DNA from: Torreya grandis
Taxonomy: Eukaryota; Streptophyta; Pinopsida; Cupressales; Taxaceae
Direction of reading: 5' to 3'
Length of the DNA: 64,000 nt
NCBI GenBank assembly: GCA_037957365.1
Contig: JARHVA010001923.1
Coordinates: 1,771,501 to 1,835,500 of the forward strand
In this document: positions 13,567 through 28,036 of the stretch, piece after piece
How the letters are laid out: each line of letters starts with the position of its first letter
Numbering within the stretch: position 1 is the stretch's first letter
Position numbers and translations under genes: made by a program
The notes under the pieces: model-generated
Told to the model about the DNA's origin: nothing
Databases searched by the model: none
What the model saw: the letters and a program-made list of their open reading frames with translations, nothing else

Positions 13567-13678
13567 TAGTCATCATTCGAATGACATTTATTCAAACACA
13601 AGTTATGAATTTAAAACATCGTTTAGTAGAAAATAATATAATAAGCAATAAAAAATCAAGAAAAAATGAAAACAACCT

Positions 13679-14611
13679 TTAAAACTCGTCATAGTCCTCC
13701 CAAATGGCACTATCCTTAGAGTATTGGTCCCACAAGACCTTTTACTATGACACTTCTCTATTATGTAAATGAAGTTTGAGTGTTAATTACTCTAATTGGT
13801 TCTATCATGACCACTCTAGGATCCAAAACCTACAAATCATTCTAATCCAATAAATGTGAAGGATCAACTATATACTTTTTAAGATAAGACACATGGAATA
13901 CATTGTGAAAAAGAGATAGATATGGTGGTAATACAAGCCTATACGCTACAGGGTTTAACACTTCCAAAACCTCTAAGGGTCCCACTTATCTTGGTGAAAG
14001 TTTCATTGACTTCCCAAATTTAATCGATATTTTTTGAGGCTTAAACTGCAAAAATAATTTATAAACTATAGAAAATTTCCTAGCTATTCTCTTTAGATCA
14101 ACATAACCTTGTTGTCTATCATTGGCCTTGGCCAACCTCTACCTAATTATCCTGACTTAATCCTCCATTTCTAAAAGCATTTCAGGTCTAGAGACTACCT
14201 TGTCTTCCACGGATTAGTGTTATACACCTCCTTATGTATGATGCCTCAAAAAAATCCATATTCAATGCTAATTAGTATGATTTTTTGTATGCAAACTCAA
14301 CTAATGTAAGACACTCTTCTCATTTTTATTGTTGATCCATGAAATACATATAAAGGAGATACTCTAAAATTTAATTAACTCACATTGTTTATCCATCAGT
14401 TTGTGGGTGGTATGCAATGCTAAAGTTTAACTGATTACCCAAAGCTAAATTTAGACTCAACCAAAATCTAGAATTCATATTTGGATCATGATCCATAAAT
14501 AAATTTCTTTATAAAAAAATGTAATTGATATAATTCTTTCATGAATCTTTTCATAAGTGTAGGTGCATCATCAGTCAAATTACCTAGTATGAAGTGAGCT
14601 ACCTTGGTTAG
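13679..14611 (-). pseudogene. pol: TyA integrase, C-terminal two thirds with chromodomain-like tail
   Basis: Minus-strand reading resumes the integrase core with LTKVAHFILGNLTDD (14611-14570), passes through a decayed DDE region, and continues as the C-terminal domain: YVDLKRIARKFSIVYKLF, GPLEVLEVLNPVAYRLVLPP, YLSLFHNVFHVSYLKKYIVD. It ends in a short chromodomain-like stretch KVLWDQYSKDSAIWEDYDEF and a TAA at 13679-13681. In chromoviruses this tail helps target insertion to chromatin. Its N-terminal part is on the far side of the LarA insertion (35552 onward), so one gene is split by 20.9 kb. There are several stops and at least two frame changes. Confidence 0.87.
14607..14611. other. Left target-site duplication of the LarA array (GTTAG)
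   Basis: GTTAG precedes the array and ATTAG (one G to A change) follows it at 35547-35551. Both copies fall at the same codons of the TyA integrase (Val-x-x-Leu-Thr-Lys), which confirms the position. Confidence 0.85.
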
Positions 14612-17600
14612 TGTAGTCACTTATATTTTCACCCTTTGAGGAGATGCAAATCTCTCCTCATACAAGTGGCATAATGGAATCACCTCTAGGTTTGTGGGTA
14701 GCCTAAGGAATGAGGTTAATCTCTAAATAGGGCTAGATCCCTTGTTGTACCACTTTAGATTGCAACTAAAACTAAATTGGGGAGTGAAAAGTGAGAAATA
14801 TAACTAAAAGCAAACTACTCTAATGGAGGTGATACACTAGGTATATTGATGACATCCAACCATATACATATTATGCTTGAGATCAAAGGACTAACTAAAC
14901 ATACACTTCTCAAATCTATGTCTTCTTACATCAATAATACATTATGAGGTTATGGAAGGATGTATTAGGATAGGAGGATTAGACAAGAGGCTTTAAATGG
15001 CACTAATTAATATAATAACTCACTTAAACCATGGACATTTCCTAGAACACTTCACATGCCCTACAAGAAGAAGTTACAAATAGGTGAAAGAATCAGACCA
15101 TATGTTAGGAATCCATATTCTTCACTAAAAAAGATTTATAATCCAAGTAAAACACACAATTAAAATTCATGGAAGAGGTAAAAATTATTATATTTAATGA
15201 TCACAACGTATACAAATGAGCAAGGCTTCACCATACTTAGGTGGAACATCTAATATAATGGCCAAAATGGCTAGTTCTTATAAAAATTAAGAGAGAGAGA
15301 AGAGAAGAGAAGTCCAAGGATCATAAAGACACTTTTAAATCTGTTACAAGGAGTTACTTGTGCATTTGAAGAGGATATGGTATGAAACATGCAAGGTTAG
15401 GAGCTACAAGTGTTAATTCAAGGCATAAAATTCATAAAAAATGGCATAAAACTCCCCATCTTACATAAAAAAAGATACCTTCATGATTTCCTCTATTTAA
15501 ACATCCCATAACTGATTAGGAACAGGTATGATGATTTTAATTTAGGGTAGGGACATCAAAAATTTATCTCCATGCATTGTTTTCATGATTGGTATTTTAG
15601 AAACCTCTAAAAGTGAGCCATCATCATTTATTGTCCAAAAAAGAACTCCTTTCATGCACTTTGCACACTTGGCCTCCACATTAGCATAATTTTATCATGA
15701 AAATCCATGTAAGGTATTTTATGACACCTTTCAAGACCTTCAATGGCCTTAGAAGCATCAATATCACCTTCAATTCACCTCACTTAAAGTTTTCCATCAT
15801 CTTCACTAGCTTGTCTACTAGGCTAGTTTTGACTGGCTAAGTTGAAGGAGATATTTGGTGAAATTAGAGGTTTTTTCAAGGAATTATAGTGATATGGGTA
15901 ATTATCTTAAGTCTTAATCTTTCCATCCATGTGATTTTCATTTCTTGAAACCTCCTACAACCTACAAAACACACAAAATATTGAGAAAACCCATATTTTT
16001 GACCCATTTATACAAGTCCACACAATAATTTTGAATGGGCTGGAGATTTAGTGAGTCATATACAACTTCCAATAGGTTTTATGAGAAAATAATTCCATTA
16101 TATTTCATCTCTAACTCTATTTTCCCAATTGGGTCTCTACAAGGCTTTAGTAGTGTTTTAGGCTTATTTTGAGTATTAAGCTTAGTTCATAAAACCCCGA
16201 TGTCTAAAATACAAATAAATTCCACAAATGTTTCCTTCAAGACCCATAATAAAATCCATAAACTTATTTAGCCTCCATGCAAACCCTTCAAAAATATGTG
16301 AGCTTCCAAAGTTGCTCTATCGATCTTATTTCCTTCTTTCATGCAAGTTTGAGTGAGTTTTCTAGTCAAAAGTGGCATTTTTATGGTTTATTTTGTATAC
16401 CAATGATTAAAACATGTATAATATTCTACCATAAATTTTTTTTAATATTTTTAAATTCTTATTGCATGCAAAAGTGTAATGGACTCTCCATTTGGGCACT
16501 AGGCCCAGACCATGTCTACTAGGACTATCTGTAATATCTAGTGTTCTAGGCATTCAAATGAGTTATTTTGTATTATAAAAGATAAAAAACCTATGTAATG
16601 ACCCCATATTCATTTTATAACTCACTATAATATTAATTCCATACTAGAAATAAAAGTTGCTCTTTATTTGGCCTTTAGGCCTTGATTTTGCCCATTAGAT
16701 TTGACTATAAACTTAGGAGTATGGAGTACCATATTTGGTTTCATACTTATTTTCAAGTTTATTCATGTTTTATTAGGTGTATTTAATCTTTCCAAATAAC
16801 TTTTAAAAGTCCTTACCTCCTCTGGATCCATATCTTTATCTTATTCTCCTAACCCTGTTAGTTTTGTATGAGGGGAAGTATCCCCTATCTAAGACAAAAC
16901 ATGGGGTATTTACCCTATTATCTCTAGAAATATAGGTATTGGAAGGATTTATTAAAGTGATAAGGACCTCCAATACCAAAATTAAACCCTTTATCATGTT
17001 ATTTTTCCTCAAAAATCTCTAAGACCTAAAACGTATTGTTAGTCAAAAGACTATCTACAGGGTTTACACTTTGTGAGCTATGTATACCTAATTTGGGATT
17101 CTTATTCACTTGGTTCCTAATACCAAGAGATCCTAAAAACTAACATCATACTTATTAATACTTAACAATATCAATTCCTTACTTTAAACTTCCATGCATA
17201 CTTCCATTGCCCAACACTCCATCTCATTGTTTAGACTGCAAACTGACTATTATAGGCTCATACAAGGTTGTAAGTGGTTTAACTAGGTTTGTTTTACCTT
17301 GTTTATAGCTAATTGATTTCATAGATATATTCACAGAGGTTATCATGACTTTTATCAATATATTAACCTCCCTATAAATCTTTATATGCATTTTTAGCCC
17401 CAAAATTGAGTCCTCTATTTTGCCTGAGAAATCCTGCCTATATGACCCCTATAGGTGTTCATGTATAGTTTTAGGTCTTAAAAAAACATAAAATACCTTA
17501 TTTATAATTATAAGGTCCCTTTAAAATCATATTTTTCACATAAAATAAAACTTATACCTTTATATCACCAAGAATTCCATGCTCTTAACTCATTTCTTGT

Positions 17601-19979
17601 CTTAGTCAGACAATGTTGGTTGTAGGTGTGTATGTAGGGTTTTTGGAGACTTAGTAACCTCATTTATACTTCATGGTAATATATGAAGTATATATAATAT
17701 TAATTGGATTTATCATGCATTACATAACTATATCTAAGCTTCCATTTGGCCTGATTTATAGTTTAGACTCACCAAACTATGCACTTTTTCCCATAAGATA
17801 AGAAATACTATGTTTTAACCCTTGTAGGTGCTTATAGCCTTAGTTGAAATGCTCATAATGTGAAAGGGAATTATTTAGACCATTTTTTATTAAAAAAACA
17901 TAATTTAAATTTCACTAAACTTTAGGATCTTAAAACACTAGTTTCACATCACAACTGAGGTTATTGTCCTATTGTTCTACTATATGAGTGTATTTAGCCC
18001 TGTATATGGACTAGAAATGTCTATGAGAGGAAAAAAACTATATGTCTTCCTTATTCAAAGGTATTGGTTACATGAATGTTCATATGAATCATATGGAGTA
18101 CTTAAAACATTATTATTAGATAAACCCTACAACATTGAGTAAAAAAAAGTCTCTTTTGGATCAAGCAATGTAGGGTTCACTATTGGTTTTTAGTGTCTAA
18201 ATTACAACTTTGGGCTTCTAAGAGACCACTCCCCATTTTTTCTATGCCCTTCAAAAATTTTAGATATATTATATTATAAAATTAATAATAACTAATCTCA
18301 CTATAATTAACCCATATCTCATGTGATCATGTTATATTCTATTCACATAAACCTCAAGACCTCTATTTCTTCATTTTAGGGATCAGGGGCCTGAAATCAC
18401 AGTCTTTGTCTTGTTAGTGAATTTTCACCCTACTTAGTCATCCTAGAACTTCAAAGATGAATGATATGGTATGTTATAAATAATGAGTTATCCAAAAGGT
18501 ATTTTATCACAGACCTAACACTTTATTTAGTGCCTCAGTCCCCTGTAGTGTCACCTATAGGTGACCATTTTCTTATATAGGCAACAGGTGTAATATTATA
18601 GACAAAGCCCATTACCTCATATCTTTTTATGAGTTTTATTTTTATATTAATGTTTGATAAATATAATTTAAACTATCAAGGACTTATTTATTGTTTCATA
18701 CTTTATTTTAAATAGATTGTCTTATGGGGCATCAAAAAGTGCATAAGGACTACAAGTAGGCAATAGGCAGAGTTGGAGTACATGTGTGGATGAATGATCT
18801 CAAGAACAACTCAAACTCAATATCAATACTTAAAATACATTATTTTAATTTAGGTTAATCATAATAAAAACCTCATAACATTTATTCTAATCCAAATACC
18901 TCTTGAAAACATCTAAAATAGAGCAGACATGGGTGTCTAAAGATTGGTTGGTGTGGCATATGAGCATGCAAACCATGAGGATTACCTTGGAAAATAAAAT
19001 TGAGATTATGTGAGATAAAATTAAATTTTAAACATGATAAAAAAACATTTCAAAAATCCATATATCCATTTACAAAGCATGAAATCCTGAATATGATGAA
19101 AAATTCCCTATTGCACTCAAAAGAGACTAGTCTACAAAACCAAGATGATTTTCTCATAAAAACACCTTGAAACATTAAAAAAATAATGGAAGACATATAG
19201 TGGGAATTAAAATTCATATGAAACCAAAATTAACAATTGGTTCGTACAAAATTTATCAAACAAAGGGAAAACCAATAGGGTGCACAGATGGGCAAGTAGA
19301 TTTGCATAGTCAACTTCAAATGGATGATTCATAAATCATATTTGATAATTATTAAAAATAATATTATTAAAATTAATGTATATAAGTTTAAAATAACCTC
19401 CCAAATTCATTCTACCTGAAACCTCTTATGTTGTTCACACCAAGCAAAAACCTACAAGTGACTTTTGCATGTCTAGGAAAGCCAAAATGGAACAGAAGAT
19501 TTTTGGGCATAAATGACACTTAAATATCAATTAATGCATGTATATGAGTTTGGGTAATATTAATAGTCACATTTAAACTTTTTCCAAGTGGCACACTTCC
19601 CAAGGAGGTTGTATAAGTGCTAAATTCTTCTTTTTCTTCAAGAAAATTGACTTTTATTCTAATGTACCTACAAATTTTTAGTATTTTAAATTAATTAAGA
19701 ATTATAAGGAAACATGTGACATGAAATAACATTTTTACACCTTCAAATTTTCCAAAAAATTCTTAAAAAACATTAAATGCTCAAATTTGACCCTTAAAAT
19801 GACCCCAAAAGATAAATGGACTTAAAAACTAATTGAACAAGGCCAATATAGCATTAATTAGCATAAATTTAACCATAATAAACCTCATTAAAATCATATT
19901 AAATCCCATATATACCTATAAAATAAATTTTTTACCTATAGGTGCCCTAATTTGACTAAAAAGTTAAATTTGGTCAACG
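14612..19979 (-). repeat. LarA LTR 1 (leftmost)
   Basis: 5368 bases. Starts TGTAGTCACTTATATTTTC and ends GGTCAACG (terminal CA mutated to CG). It aligns with LTR 2 and LTR 3 throughout, including landmarks such as CTTGTCTTAGTCAGACAATG (17599, 25390) and the GTGTCACCTATAGGTGACC palindrome near 18550. No coding capacity: the small ORFs inside are not conserved across the three copies. Confidence 0.88.
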
Positions 19980-20243
19980 AATTGGTGACTCATAGGGGTA
20001 GTATGTCTGCTATACTAACGAGACCAGTAGCCTTATAGGTCCATTGGGATTGGGAGTCATATAAATCTGATTAAAAAAAGGATACCTTTGAACATTGACT
20101 CAAACATTTATCAAGATAAAGGCTACTAAAAGACTACCTCAACCACATAGAGCAAAGACACACAATAAAGAAAGCAAACATGCATGCACATGTGCTCAAG
20201 ACACTTAGGGAAAACATGATAAAAATTTATATACAACTAAAAA

Positions 20244-22185
20244 CTAAGAATAAATCCATCCTATTTCAAAAGATAAGTTTGATTCATCACCTTCTTCATG
20301 AGATTGAACATGGTGTAAAGCATGCTTCTCTTTGGATTGGATGTCTTGTGGATCAGACTTGTTCTTTGGCACTTCAATTGTCATAATCTCAAGTAGATCA
20401 TCTTCAAAAAAATTTGTAATGTGTAAATATTCCTCATGCATCCAAACACCTTCAACCTTGTCATGTGGATCTTTAATTGCAACTTTAAATGATGATTGAG
20501 CGAGGCATACCTTATTGTCTTCCATGGTGCTCTCAATAAGATTAGGTTTCTTCTCAACTACAAACTATTCTAGCTCATCAAGGATATTTTCAAACTCTAT
20601 CCAATATTGATCATTGTCTTCCATATAAACCTCTTCTTTCACCCTGTCATACACGTGGTCCTCAACTTAGCAAATCTCTTCAAGCTCTCGAAAGATCTCC
20701 ATTTGTAGTTGCCAATCATCCTTGTCAACCACTTCTTGAATGTTAGTATCACCAAGTGGCTTCATTACAACAAGTTATTGACCAATAGAAAGAGCTTTCT
20801 ATTCATGTTTGGTTAAACACTCAAGATCATGTTCATTAAACTCATCAACAAGATTGGGCTTATCATTAGCTATGTAATATTTTGAAGAAGAATAAAATTT
20901 AACCAACTCATCAAATTCCTTACATATGGCATTGAACTTCTACCATAAATCTTCTTCCTCATGATCATCTTCAAGAGATACTTCTTCTACCTTGGTCTCA
21001 TGAGACTCTCCTAAGACAACCACTTCTTGATATATGACTTGAAAATTTTCTCCATCCTTAATATAAAATTCCACTTCATGTTTGATATGATCATCTATAA
21101 CCTTTTGATCAGATGTAGAGTCTTCTTCAAAGTCATAGTGATGCCAAGACTAGGCATCTTGAAATCATGTGGTTTAGCCTAATGAGGTTGCCAAGGAGGT
21201 AGGTTTTATTCAAGCAAGAGTTCTCTTTCTTTATCAACCAGCTGATCCTCCTTTTCTTCCCATACCATAGGTCCATCAAGGCAAAGGGTAATGGGGTAAG
21301 GACAAGATGAAATAGTTGGGGAAGGTGGCACATAAAACTCAAAATATATTGAGGGTGAAGTGTAGGTGTTTCTTCATGGAAATACATCCCTTTAAATATA
21401 GACACATCAGATATTATATTGTCCTTTTTTTCACCAAGGGAATATTCTATGGTGATTTTTGCCTCATAATCACTCATGAGATCATCTTGATCATCCATGA
21501 ATTTAATTTTCTCTTCTTTAATTACTTCTCTCAAGATAGGTTCCTCCTTGAGAAGGAATGACATGAAAGGTTGATGGATAGGATCATAGATTTGAGGTGA
21601 AGGAGTTAGAGTATGAGATGTATTTTAAGGTGAAGGATTTGGAGATAGAGTGTGGGATGAAGGATAAGGCATATGAATTGGTTTGGAAAAGAGAAAAGCA
21701 CTAGTGAGTTCTAATGAAAGTTAATTCTTGGGATGCTTAGAAATAAAATCATCTACATGAGTAGGAGCTTCACTTTTCCAATGATATCCTTATTTATAAT
21801 CCATGAAAATGTTTGGTTTTATATGAAAAGACTCATGGGAATGCTCTTAAGGCTTATAGGCATCATAGTATGAATGAAAAGGATCATATTAAGGTTGATA
21901 AAGAGGTGTTTCTTAGTAACCATTCTCATAGGATTGTCCAAAAACATGGTGTCCATAGGTAGATGGAAATGAAGGCATATATAACTTCCATGGCTCATAG
22001 GACTATTTAGGGGTGAAATTTGGCTCATATAAAGGTTTATTTTAGGGTTGATACACTTTATGACAAGGCTGATTATAGTCACACTAAGGCTCATTAAGAA
22101 ATTATTCATATTGATGGGGAATGACACAAGCTTGGAAGGTTTCACCAACTTGTAGAGAACAAAACTCAAAACCAAAGTAAGTCAT
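20244..22185 (-). pseudogene. LarA ORF, copy 1: unknown acidic protein with Tyr/Pro/Gln-rich N-terminus
   Basis: The frame starts at the ATG at 22185 (MTYFGFEFCSLQVGE) and can be read to 21133 in one frame with about ten stops, all TAA or TAG, several of them after proline. Copy 2 has CAA at two places where copy 1 has TAA, and CAA/CAG origins are the simplest reading for the others. The N-terminal 200 residues are rich in Tyr, Pro and Gln (for example YEPWKLYMPSFPSTYGHH), then acidic (KFMDDQDDLMSDYEAK). A shift near 21133, matching a deletion relative to copy 2, moves the frame; the acidic C-terminal part continues to 20244, ending SNLSFEIGWIYS. The end resembles the end of TyB ORF1. I do not recognise a catalytic domain. 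It may be a gag- or polyprotein-derived accessory protein. Confidence 0.7.
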
Positions 22186-22361
22186 GAAACTTCATTAGGA
22201 ATCAATAACATCAAAAATTATCATAGGCTTTAAAAGGAATATATGAGTTGCTTGACCAACTGAAACAACTTCAGAGTCTCCATTGATGCTTTGATAGATG
22301 CCTCTAAAGGTTGATTAGTGAGAGACATCACCAAAAATATCTCAACCTCTTGGAACAATAT

Positions 22362-22378
22362 TCCCATTGGGCATACCA
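22362..22378 (-). other. LarA primer-binding site, copy 1
   Basis: Element-strand sequence TGGTATGCCCAATGGGA lies a few bases inside LTR 2. It is a mutated version of the site at 30165-30182 and of the one in TyB at 53162-53180. Confidence 0.75.
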
Positions 22379-22383
22379 AAAAC

Positions 22384-25300
22384 TATTATCATTTGTATTT
22401 TCACCCTTTGAGGAGATGAAAATCTCTCCTCATCTAAGTGGCACAATGCAATCACCTCTAGGTTTGTGGGTAGCCTAAGGAATGAGGTGAATCTCTAGAT
22501 AGGGATAGCTCCCTTGATGTACCAATTTGGATTTCAACTAAAAATAACTTGGGAGGTGAAGAGGGAGAAATATAAATGAAAGAAAACTACTCTAATGGAC
22601 GTGATACACCAGGTAGATTGATGACATCCAACCATATGCATATTACACTTGAAATCAAAGGACTAACTAAACATACACTTTTCCAATATATAGTTTCTTA
22701 CATCAATATTACATTAAGAGGCTATGGGAGGATGTATTATGATAAGAAGACTAGACAAGAGGCCTTAAATGTCAATAATGAATAGAATAACTCACTTAAA
22801 CCATGGACATTTCCTAGAACACTTCACATGCCCTACAAGAAGAAGGTGTAAATAGGTGAAAAAATGAGAACACATGTTAGGAATCCATAGTCTTCACTAA
22901 GTAAGATTCATCATCCAAGTAAAAACACTATGAAAATTCATGTAAGAGGTAACACTTAGTATTTTTATTAATCAAAAGGTATACAAATTATTAGGGCTTC
23001 ACCATACTTAGGTGGAGCATCTAATACAATGGCCAAAATGGCTAGTTCTTATAGAACTTAAGAGAGAGAGAGAAGAGAGTTTCAAGGGTCACAAGGACAA
23101 TTTTAAAGATGATCCAAGGAGTTAATTGTGCATGTGAAGAGGATATGGGATGAACCATGTAAGGTTAGGAGCTACAAAAGTCAATTCAAAGCATAAACTT
23201 TATGAAAAGTGGCATAAATCTCCCCATTTTGTATAGAAAAACTACCTTCATGATTACCTATGTTTGAACATCCCATAACTAACTAGGACCAAGTATGATG
23301 ATTGTAATTTAGGGTAGGGATGTCATAAATTATTCTCCATGCATTGGTTTCATGCCTGGTCTTCTAAAATCCTCTAAAAGTGACCCATCATAATCTATTA
23401 TCTAGAAAAGGACTCCTTTATACACCCTGCACACTTGGCCTCCAAATTGGCATTAGTTGCTCATGAAAATACATGAAACGGATTTTATGGCACCTATAAA
23501 GACCCTCCATTTCATTATAATCATTAGGGGCACCTTAAATTCATATCACTTGAACTTTTCCATCTTCTTCACTAGCTTATCTACTAGGCCAATTTTGACT
23601 GGCTGAGTTGAAGGAGCTAGTTGGGGCACTTAGAAGTCATCACAGAATGAGAGTGATATTTAGAGTTATCTTAAGTATTAATATTTCCATCCATGTGCTT
23701 TGCATTTCTTGAAACCTCATACAACCTACAAAACACAAAAAATAGTGAGAAAAACCTTGTTTCTACCCCCATTCATACAAGTTTGTATATTTAGTTTTCA
23801 TGAGAGGGGGATTGAGTGACCCTTATGAAACTTACAATAGGTTTCATGATCAAAATATTACATTATAGTTCAACTTCAACTCTATTTTCCCAATCGGGTC
23901 TTTGTAAGGGTTTAGTAGGGTTTTAGGCTTGATTTGAGTCTTAATCTTAGTTCATAAAACCCTGACATCCAACTTGAAAAAAAAATACACAAATGTTTCC
24001 TTCAATACCAATAATAACATCCATAAACTTCTTTATCCTCCATGTAAACCCTTCAAAAATATGTGAGCTTCCAAAGCTGCTCTATCGATCTTGTTTCCTT
24101 CTTTCGTGCAAGTCTGAGTGAGTTTTCTAGTCAAAAGTGGCATTTTTATGGTTTATTTATATACCAATGATTAAAAAATGTCTAATATGATCCCATAAAC
24201 ATGTTTTAATAGTTTAAAATTCTTTTTTCATGCAAAAGTGTAATGGACTCTCCATTTGGGCACTAGGCCTAGACCATGTCTACTAGGACTATATATAATA
24301 TCTAGTGTTCGAGGCATTAAAATGAGTTATTTTGTATTATAAAAGATAAAAAAACATATATAATTACCTAATATTAATTTTATACCTCACTATAATATTA
24401 ATTCCTTACTATAAATGAAATTTGCTCTTCATTTAGCCTTTAGGCCTTGATTTTGTCCATTAGGTCTGACTGTAAACTTAGGAGTATGGAGTACCCTGTT
24501 TGGTTTCATTTTTCCTTGAAAGGTTATTCATGTTTTATTAGTATTATTAAATATTTCCCAACAAATTTTAAAATTCCTTACCTCCTCTATATCCATATCT
24601 TTATCTTATTCTCTTAACCCTATCAGTTTTGTATGAGGGGAAGTGCCCCCTGTCTGAGACAAGATAAGGGTATTTCCCCTATTATCTCAAGAAAGATAGG
24701 TATTGGAAGGATTTATTAAATTTATAAGTACATTAAATACCAAAATTCAAACCTTTATCATGTTATTTGGCCTCAAAAATCTCAAATACCCAAAACATAC
24801 TACTAGTCAAAAGACTACTTATAGGGTTTACACTTTGTGAGCTATGGATGCCTGATTTGGGATCCTTATTCACTTGGTTAATAATATAAAGAGATATTAA
24901 AAACTACCATGATAATTATGTACAATTCCAAATATCCATTCCTTAATTATAACTTCCATGCATACTTCATACTGCACAACACTCCATCTCATTGTTTAGA
25001 CTACATACTGGATATTGTAGGTTCATACAAGGTTGTAAGTGGTCTGAGTAGGTTTGTGTTACCTTGTTTATAGCTCATTGAGTTCATAATGATATTAATG
25101 GATGTTATCATGAATATATAAATATATTAACCTCCATATAACTCTTCATATGCTTTTTTAGCCCCAAAATTGAGTCCTCTATTTTGTTTGAGAAACCCTA
25201 CCTATATGACCCCTGTAGGTGTTCATGTATAGTTTTAGGTCTTAAAAAAACATAAAATACCTTATTGATCATTTTGAGGTCTCTTTACCATCAATTTTCA

Positions 25301-27761
25301 CCTCAAATAACTCTTTACCATCAATTTTCACCTCAAATAAAACTTATACCCTTATATCACCAATAATGCCATGCTCTTAACTCATTTCTTGTCTTAGTCA
25401 GACAATGTTGGTTGTAGGTGTGTGTGTAGGGTTTTTAGAGACATAGTAGCCTCAGTTCTCCTTCATGGTAATATATGAAGTATATATAATATTAATTATT
25501 GTTATCATGCATTAAATCACTATGCCTTATCTTCCATTTGGCCTTATTCTTAGTTTAGACTCATAAAATTGTGCACTTTTTCCCATAAGACTGAGAAATC
25601 CTATCTTTTAACCCCTGTAGGTGCTTATAGCCTAATATAAAATGCTCATAATGTGAATCAGACTAATTGAGACAATTTTTTGTTATAAAAACATAATTAA
25701 CCTTACACTCAAATTTAGGGTCTTAAAATGCTAGTTGGACATCATAGCTGAGGTCACTGTCCTATTGTTTTACTGTAGGAGTGTATTTAGACTTGTGTAT
25801 GGACCAGAAATGTCTATGAGAGGAAAACAATAATATCTCTTCCTTATTCAAAGGTATTGGTTCCATGAATGTTAATATAAATAATATTGAGTCCTTTAAA
25901 CATGATTTTTATCTAAACCTTGCAACACTGAGTAAAAAAAAGTCTCTTTTGGATCAAGCCATGTAGGGTTCACTATTGGTTTTTAGTGTCTAAATTATAA
26001 CTTTGGGCTTCTAAGAGACCACTCCCTCTCTTCCATTCAAAATTTTTAGATACATTATCCTATAAAATTAATAATAAATAATCTCTCTATAATTCATCCA
26101 TATCTTATGTGATCATGTTATATTCTATTCACATAGACCTCAAGACCTTTGTTTCTTCATTTTAGGGATCAGGGACCTGAAATCACAATCTTTATCTTAT
26201 TAGTGACTTCTCACCCTACTTAGTCATCTTATAACTTCAAATATTCATTATATTGTATGTTATAACTAATTATGTCTCCAAAAGTATTTTATCACATGCC
26301 GTAACACTTTATTTAGTGCCTCAGTGCCCTATAGTGTCACCTATAGGTGACCATTTTCTTATATAGGTAGTAGGTGTTGTATTGTAGACAAGGCTCATTA
26401 CCTCATATATTTTTATGAGTTGTAGTCATATATTAATGTTTTATAAATATCCTTTAAACTATCAAGGACATATTGAGGGTTTCAAACTCAATTTTCAATA
26501 GCTTGTCTAGTGGGGCATTAGAAAGTGCATGAGGACTGCAAGTAGGCAATGTGCAGAGTTAGAGTACATTTATGGATGAATGATCTCTAGAACAATAAAA
26601 ATCACTAAAAATCCTTAAAATACATTATTTTAATTTATTAAATATAATAAAATACTTATAACATTTATTCCAACATGAAAACCTATTGAAAACATCTGGA
26701 ACAGAGTAGGCAGGGGTGTATAAACACTGGTTGGTGTGGCATATGAACTTGCAAACCATGAGGATTGAATTGGAAAATAAAATTGTGATTACACGAGATA
26801 AAATTAAATTATAAACATGATAATTAACATGTAAAAGCTTCATATATCCATTGAAAAATAATGAAATCCAAAATATCATGAAAAACTCCCTGTTGCACCC
26901 AAAAGAGACCAGTCTGTAAAACCAAGATGATTTTCTCATATAAAAACTTTGAAACATGAAATAAAGCATGGAAGACATCTGGGGTAAATTAAAATTAATA
27001 TTAAACTAACATGAACAATTTTTTCATATGAAATTGTTCAAACCAAGGGAAAACCAATAGGGTACATAGATGGGCAGGCAAATTTGCATAGCCAACTTCA
27101 ATTAGATTATTCATAAATAAAAATAGATAATTATTCAAAATAATATTATTAAAATTAATGTATATAAGTTTAAAATAACTTACCAAAATCATTTTTTTTG
27201 AAACCTCTTGTGTTGTCCATACTAAGCAAAAACCTGCAAGTCACTTTTGCATGTCTAGGAAAGCCAAAATGGAGCAAAATGATTTTGGGAAGAAAATTAT
27301 ACTTAAAAATAAATTAAATAATGTATATTAGTGTGGGTTATATTAATATTCACATTTAAACTTTTTCCAAGTGGCACTCTTCCCAAGGAGGTCATACAAG
27401 TGCCAAATTCTTCTTTTTCTTTAAAAAACTGACTTTTCTTCTTATGAACCTATAAATTTTTAGTATTTTCAATTAATTAAGACTTATAAGGACACATGTG
27501 ACATGAAATAACATTTTTAAACCTTAAAATTTCCAAATAAAATCGTATAAAGCATTAAATGCTCAATTTTGACCCTTAAAATGACCCCAAAAGATAAATG
27601 GACTTAAAAACTAAGTAACCAAGGCCAATATAACATTAATTGGATTAAATTAAACTATAATAAACCCCATTAAAATCATATTATACCCCCTATATACCTA
27701 TAAAAACAACTTTTTACCAATAGGTGCCCCAATTTGACTAAAAACACAAATTTGGTCAACA
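22384..27761 (-). repeat. LarA LTR 2 (middle)
   Basis: 5378 bases. Starts TATTATCATTTGTATTTTC (TG mutated to TA) and ends GGTCAACA. It serves as 5' LTR for body 1 and 3' LTR for body 2. It carries a private 30-bp tandem duplication at 25281-25340. No coding capacity. Confidence 0.88.
25281..25340. repeat. Perfect 30-bp tandem duplication in LarA LTR 2
   Basis: Two identical 30-bp units (25281-25310 and 25311-25340) beginning CTCTTTACCATCAATTTTCA. LTR 1 and LTR 3 have a single, diverged copy, so the duplication is recent and specific to this LTR. Confidence 0.95.
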
Positions 27762-28036
27762 AATTGGTGACTTATAGAGCTAGTATGTCTGCTATACTAA
27801 CTAGACCAGTAGCCTTATCATTACATTGGGAATGGGAGTCATTTGAATCTGAGAAAAAAAAGGATACATTTGAATGTTGAATCAATTTTTGATCAAGATA
27901 AAGACTACTAAAAGACTACCTCAACCACACAAAGCAAACACACACAACAAAGAAAGCAAACACACATGCACATGTGCTCAAGGCACTTAGGGGAAACATG
28001 AGAAAAATTTTAAGTACAAATAAAAAATATGAATAC

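Larger units (their letters stand above)
19980..22383 (-). mobile_element. LarA body 1
   Basis: 2404-base internal region between LTR 1 and LTR 2. It holds one long decayed minus-strand ORF (20244-22185), a primer-binding site at 22362-22378 and, next to LTR 1, about 260 bases without coding signal. There is no clear polypurine tract: the element strand next to the left LTR reads CCCCTATGAGTCACCAATT, not purine-rich. Confidence 0.82.

Noticed and set aside
13679..14611. Treating the integrase C-terminus as an independent host gene
   Set aside because: It continues exactly at the codon where the other integrase part stops at 35552, with target duplications at both edges of LarA, so it is one split pol.
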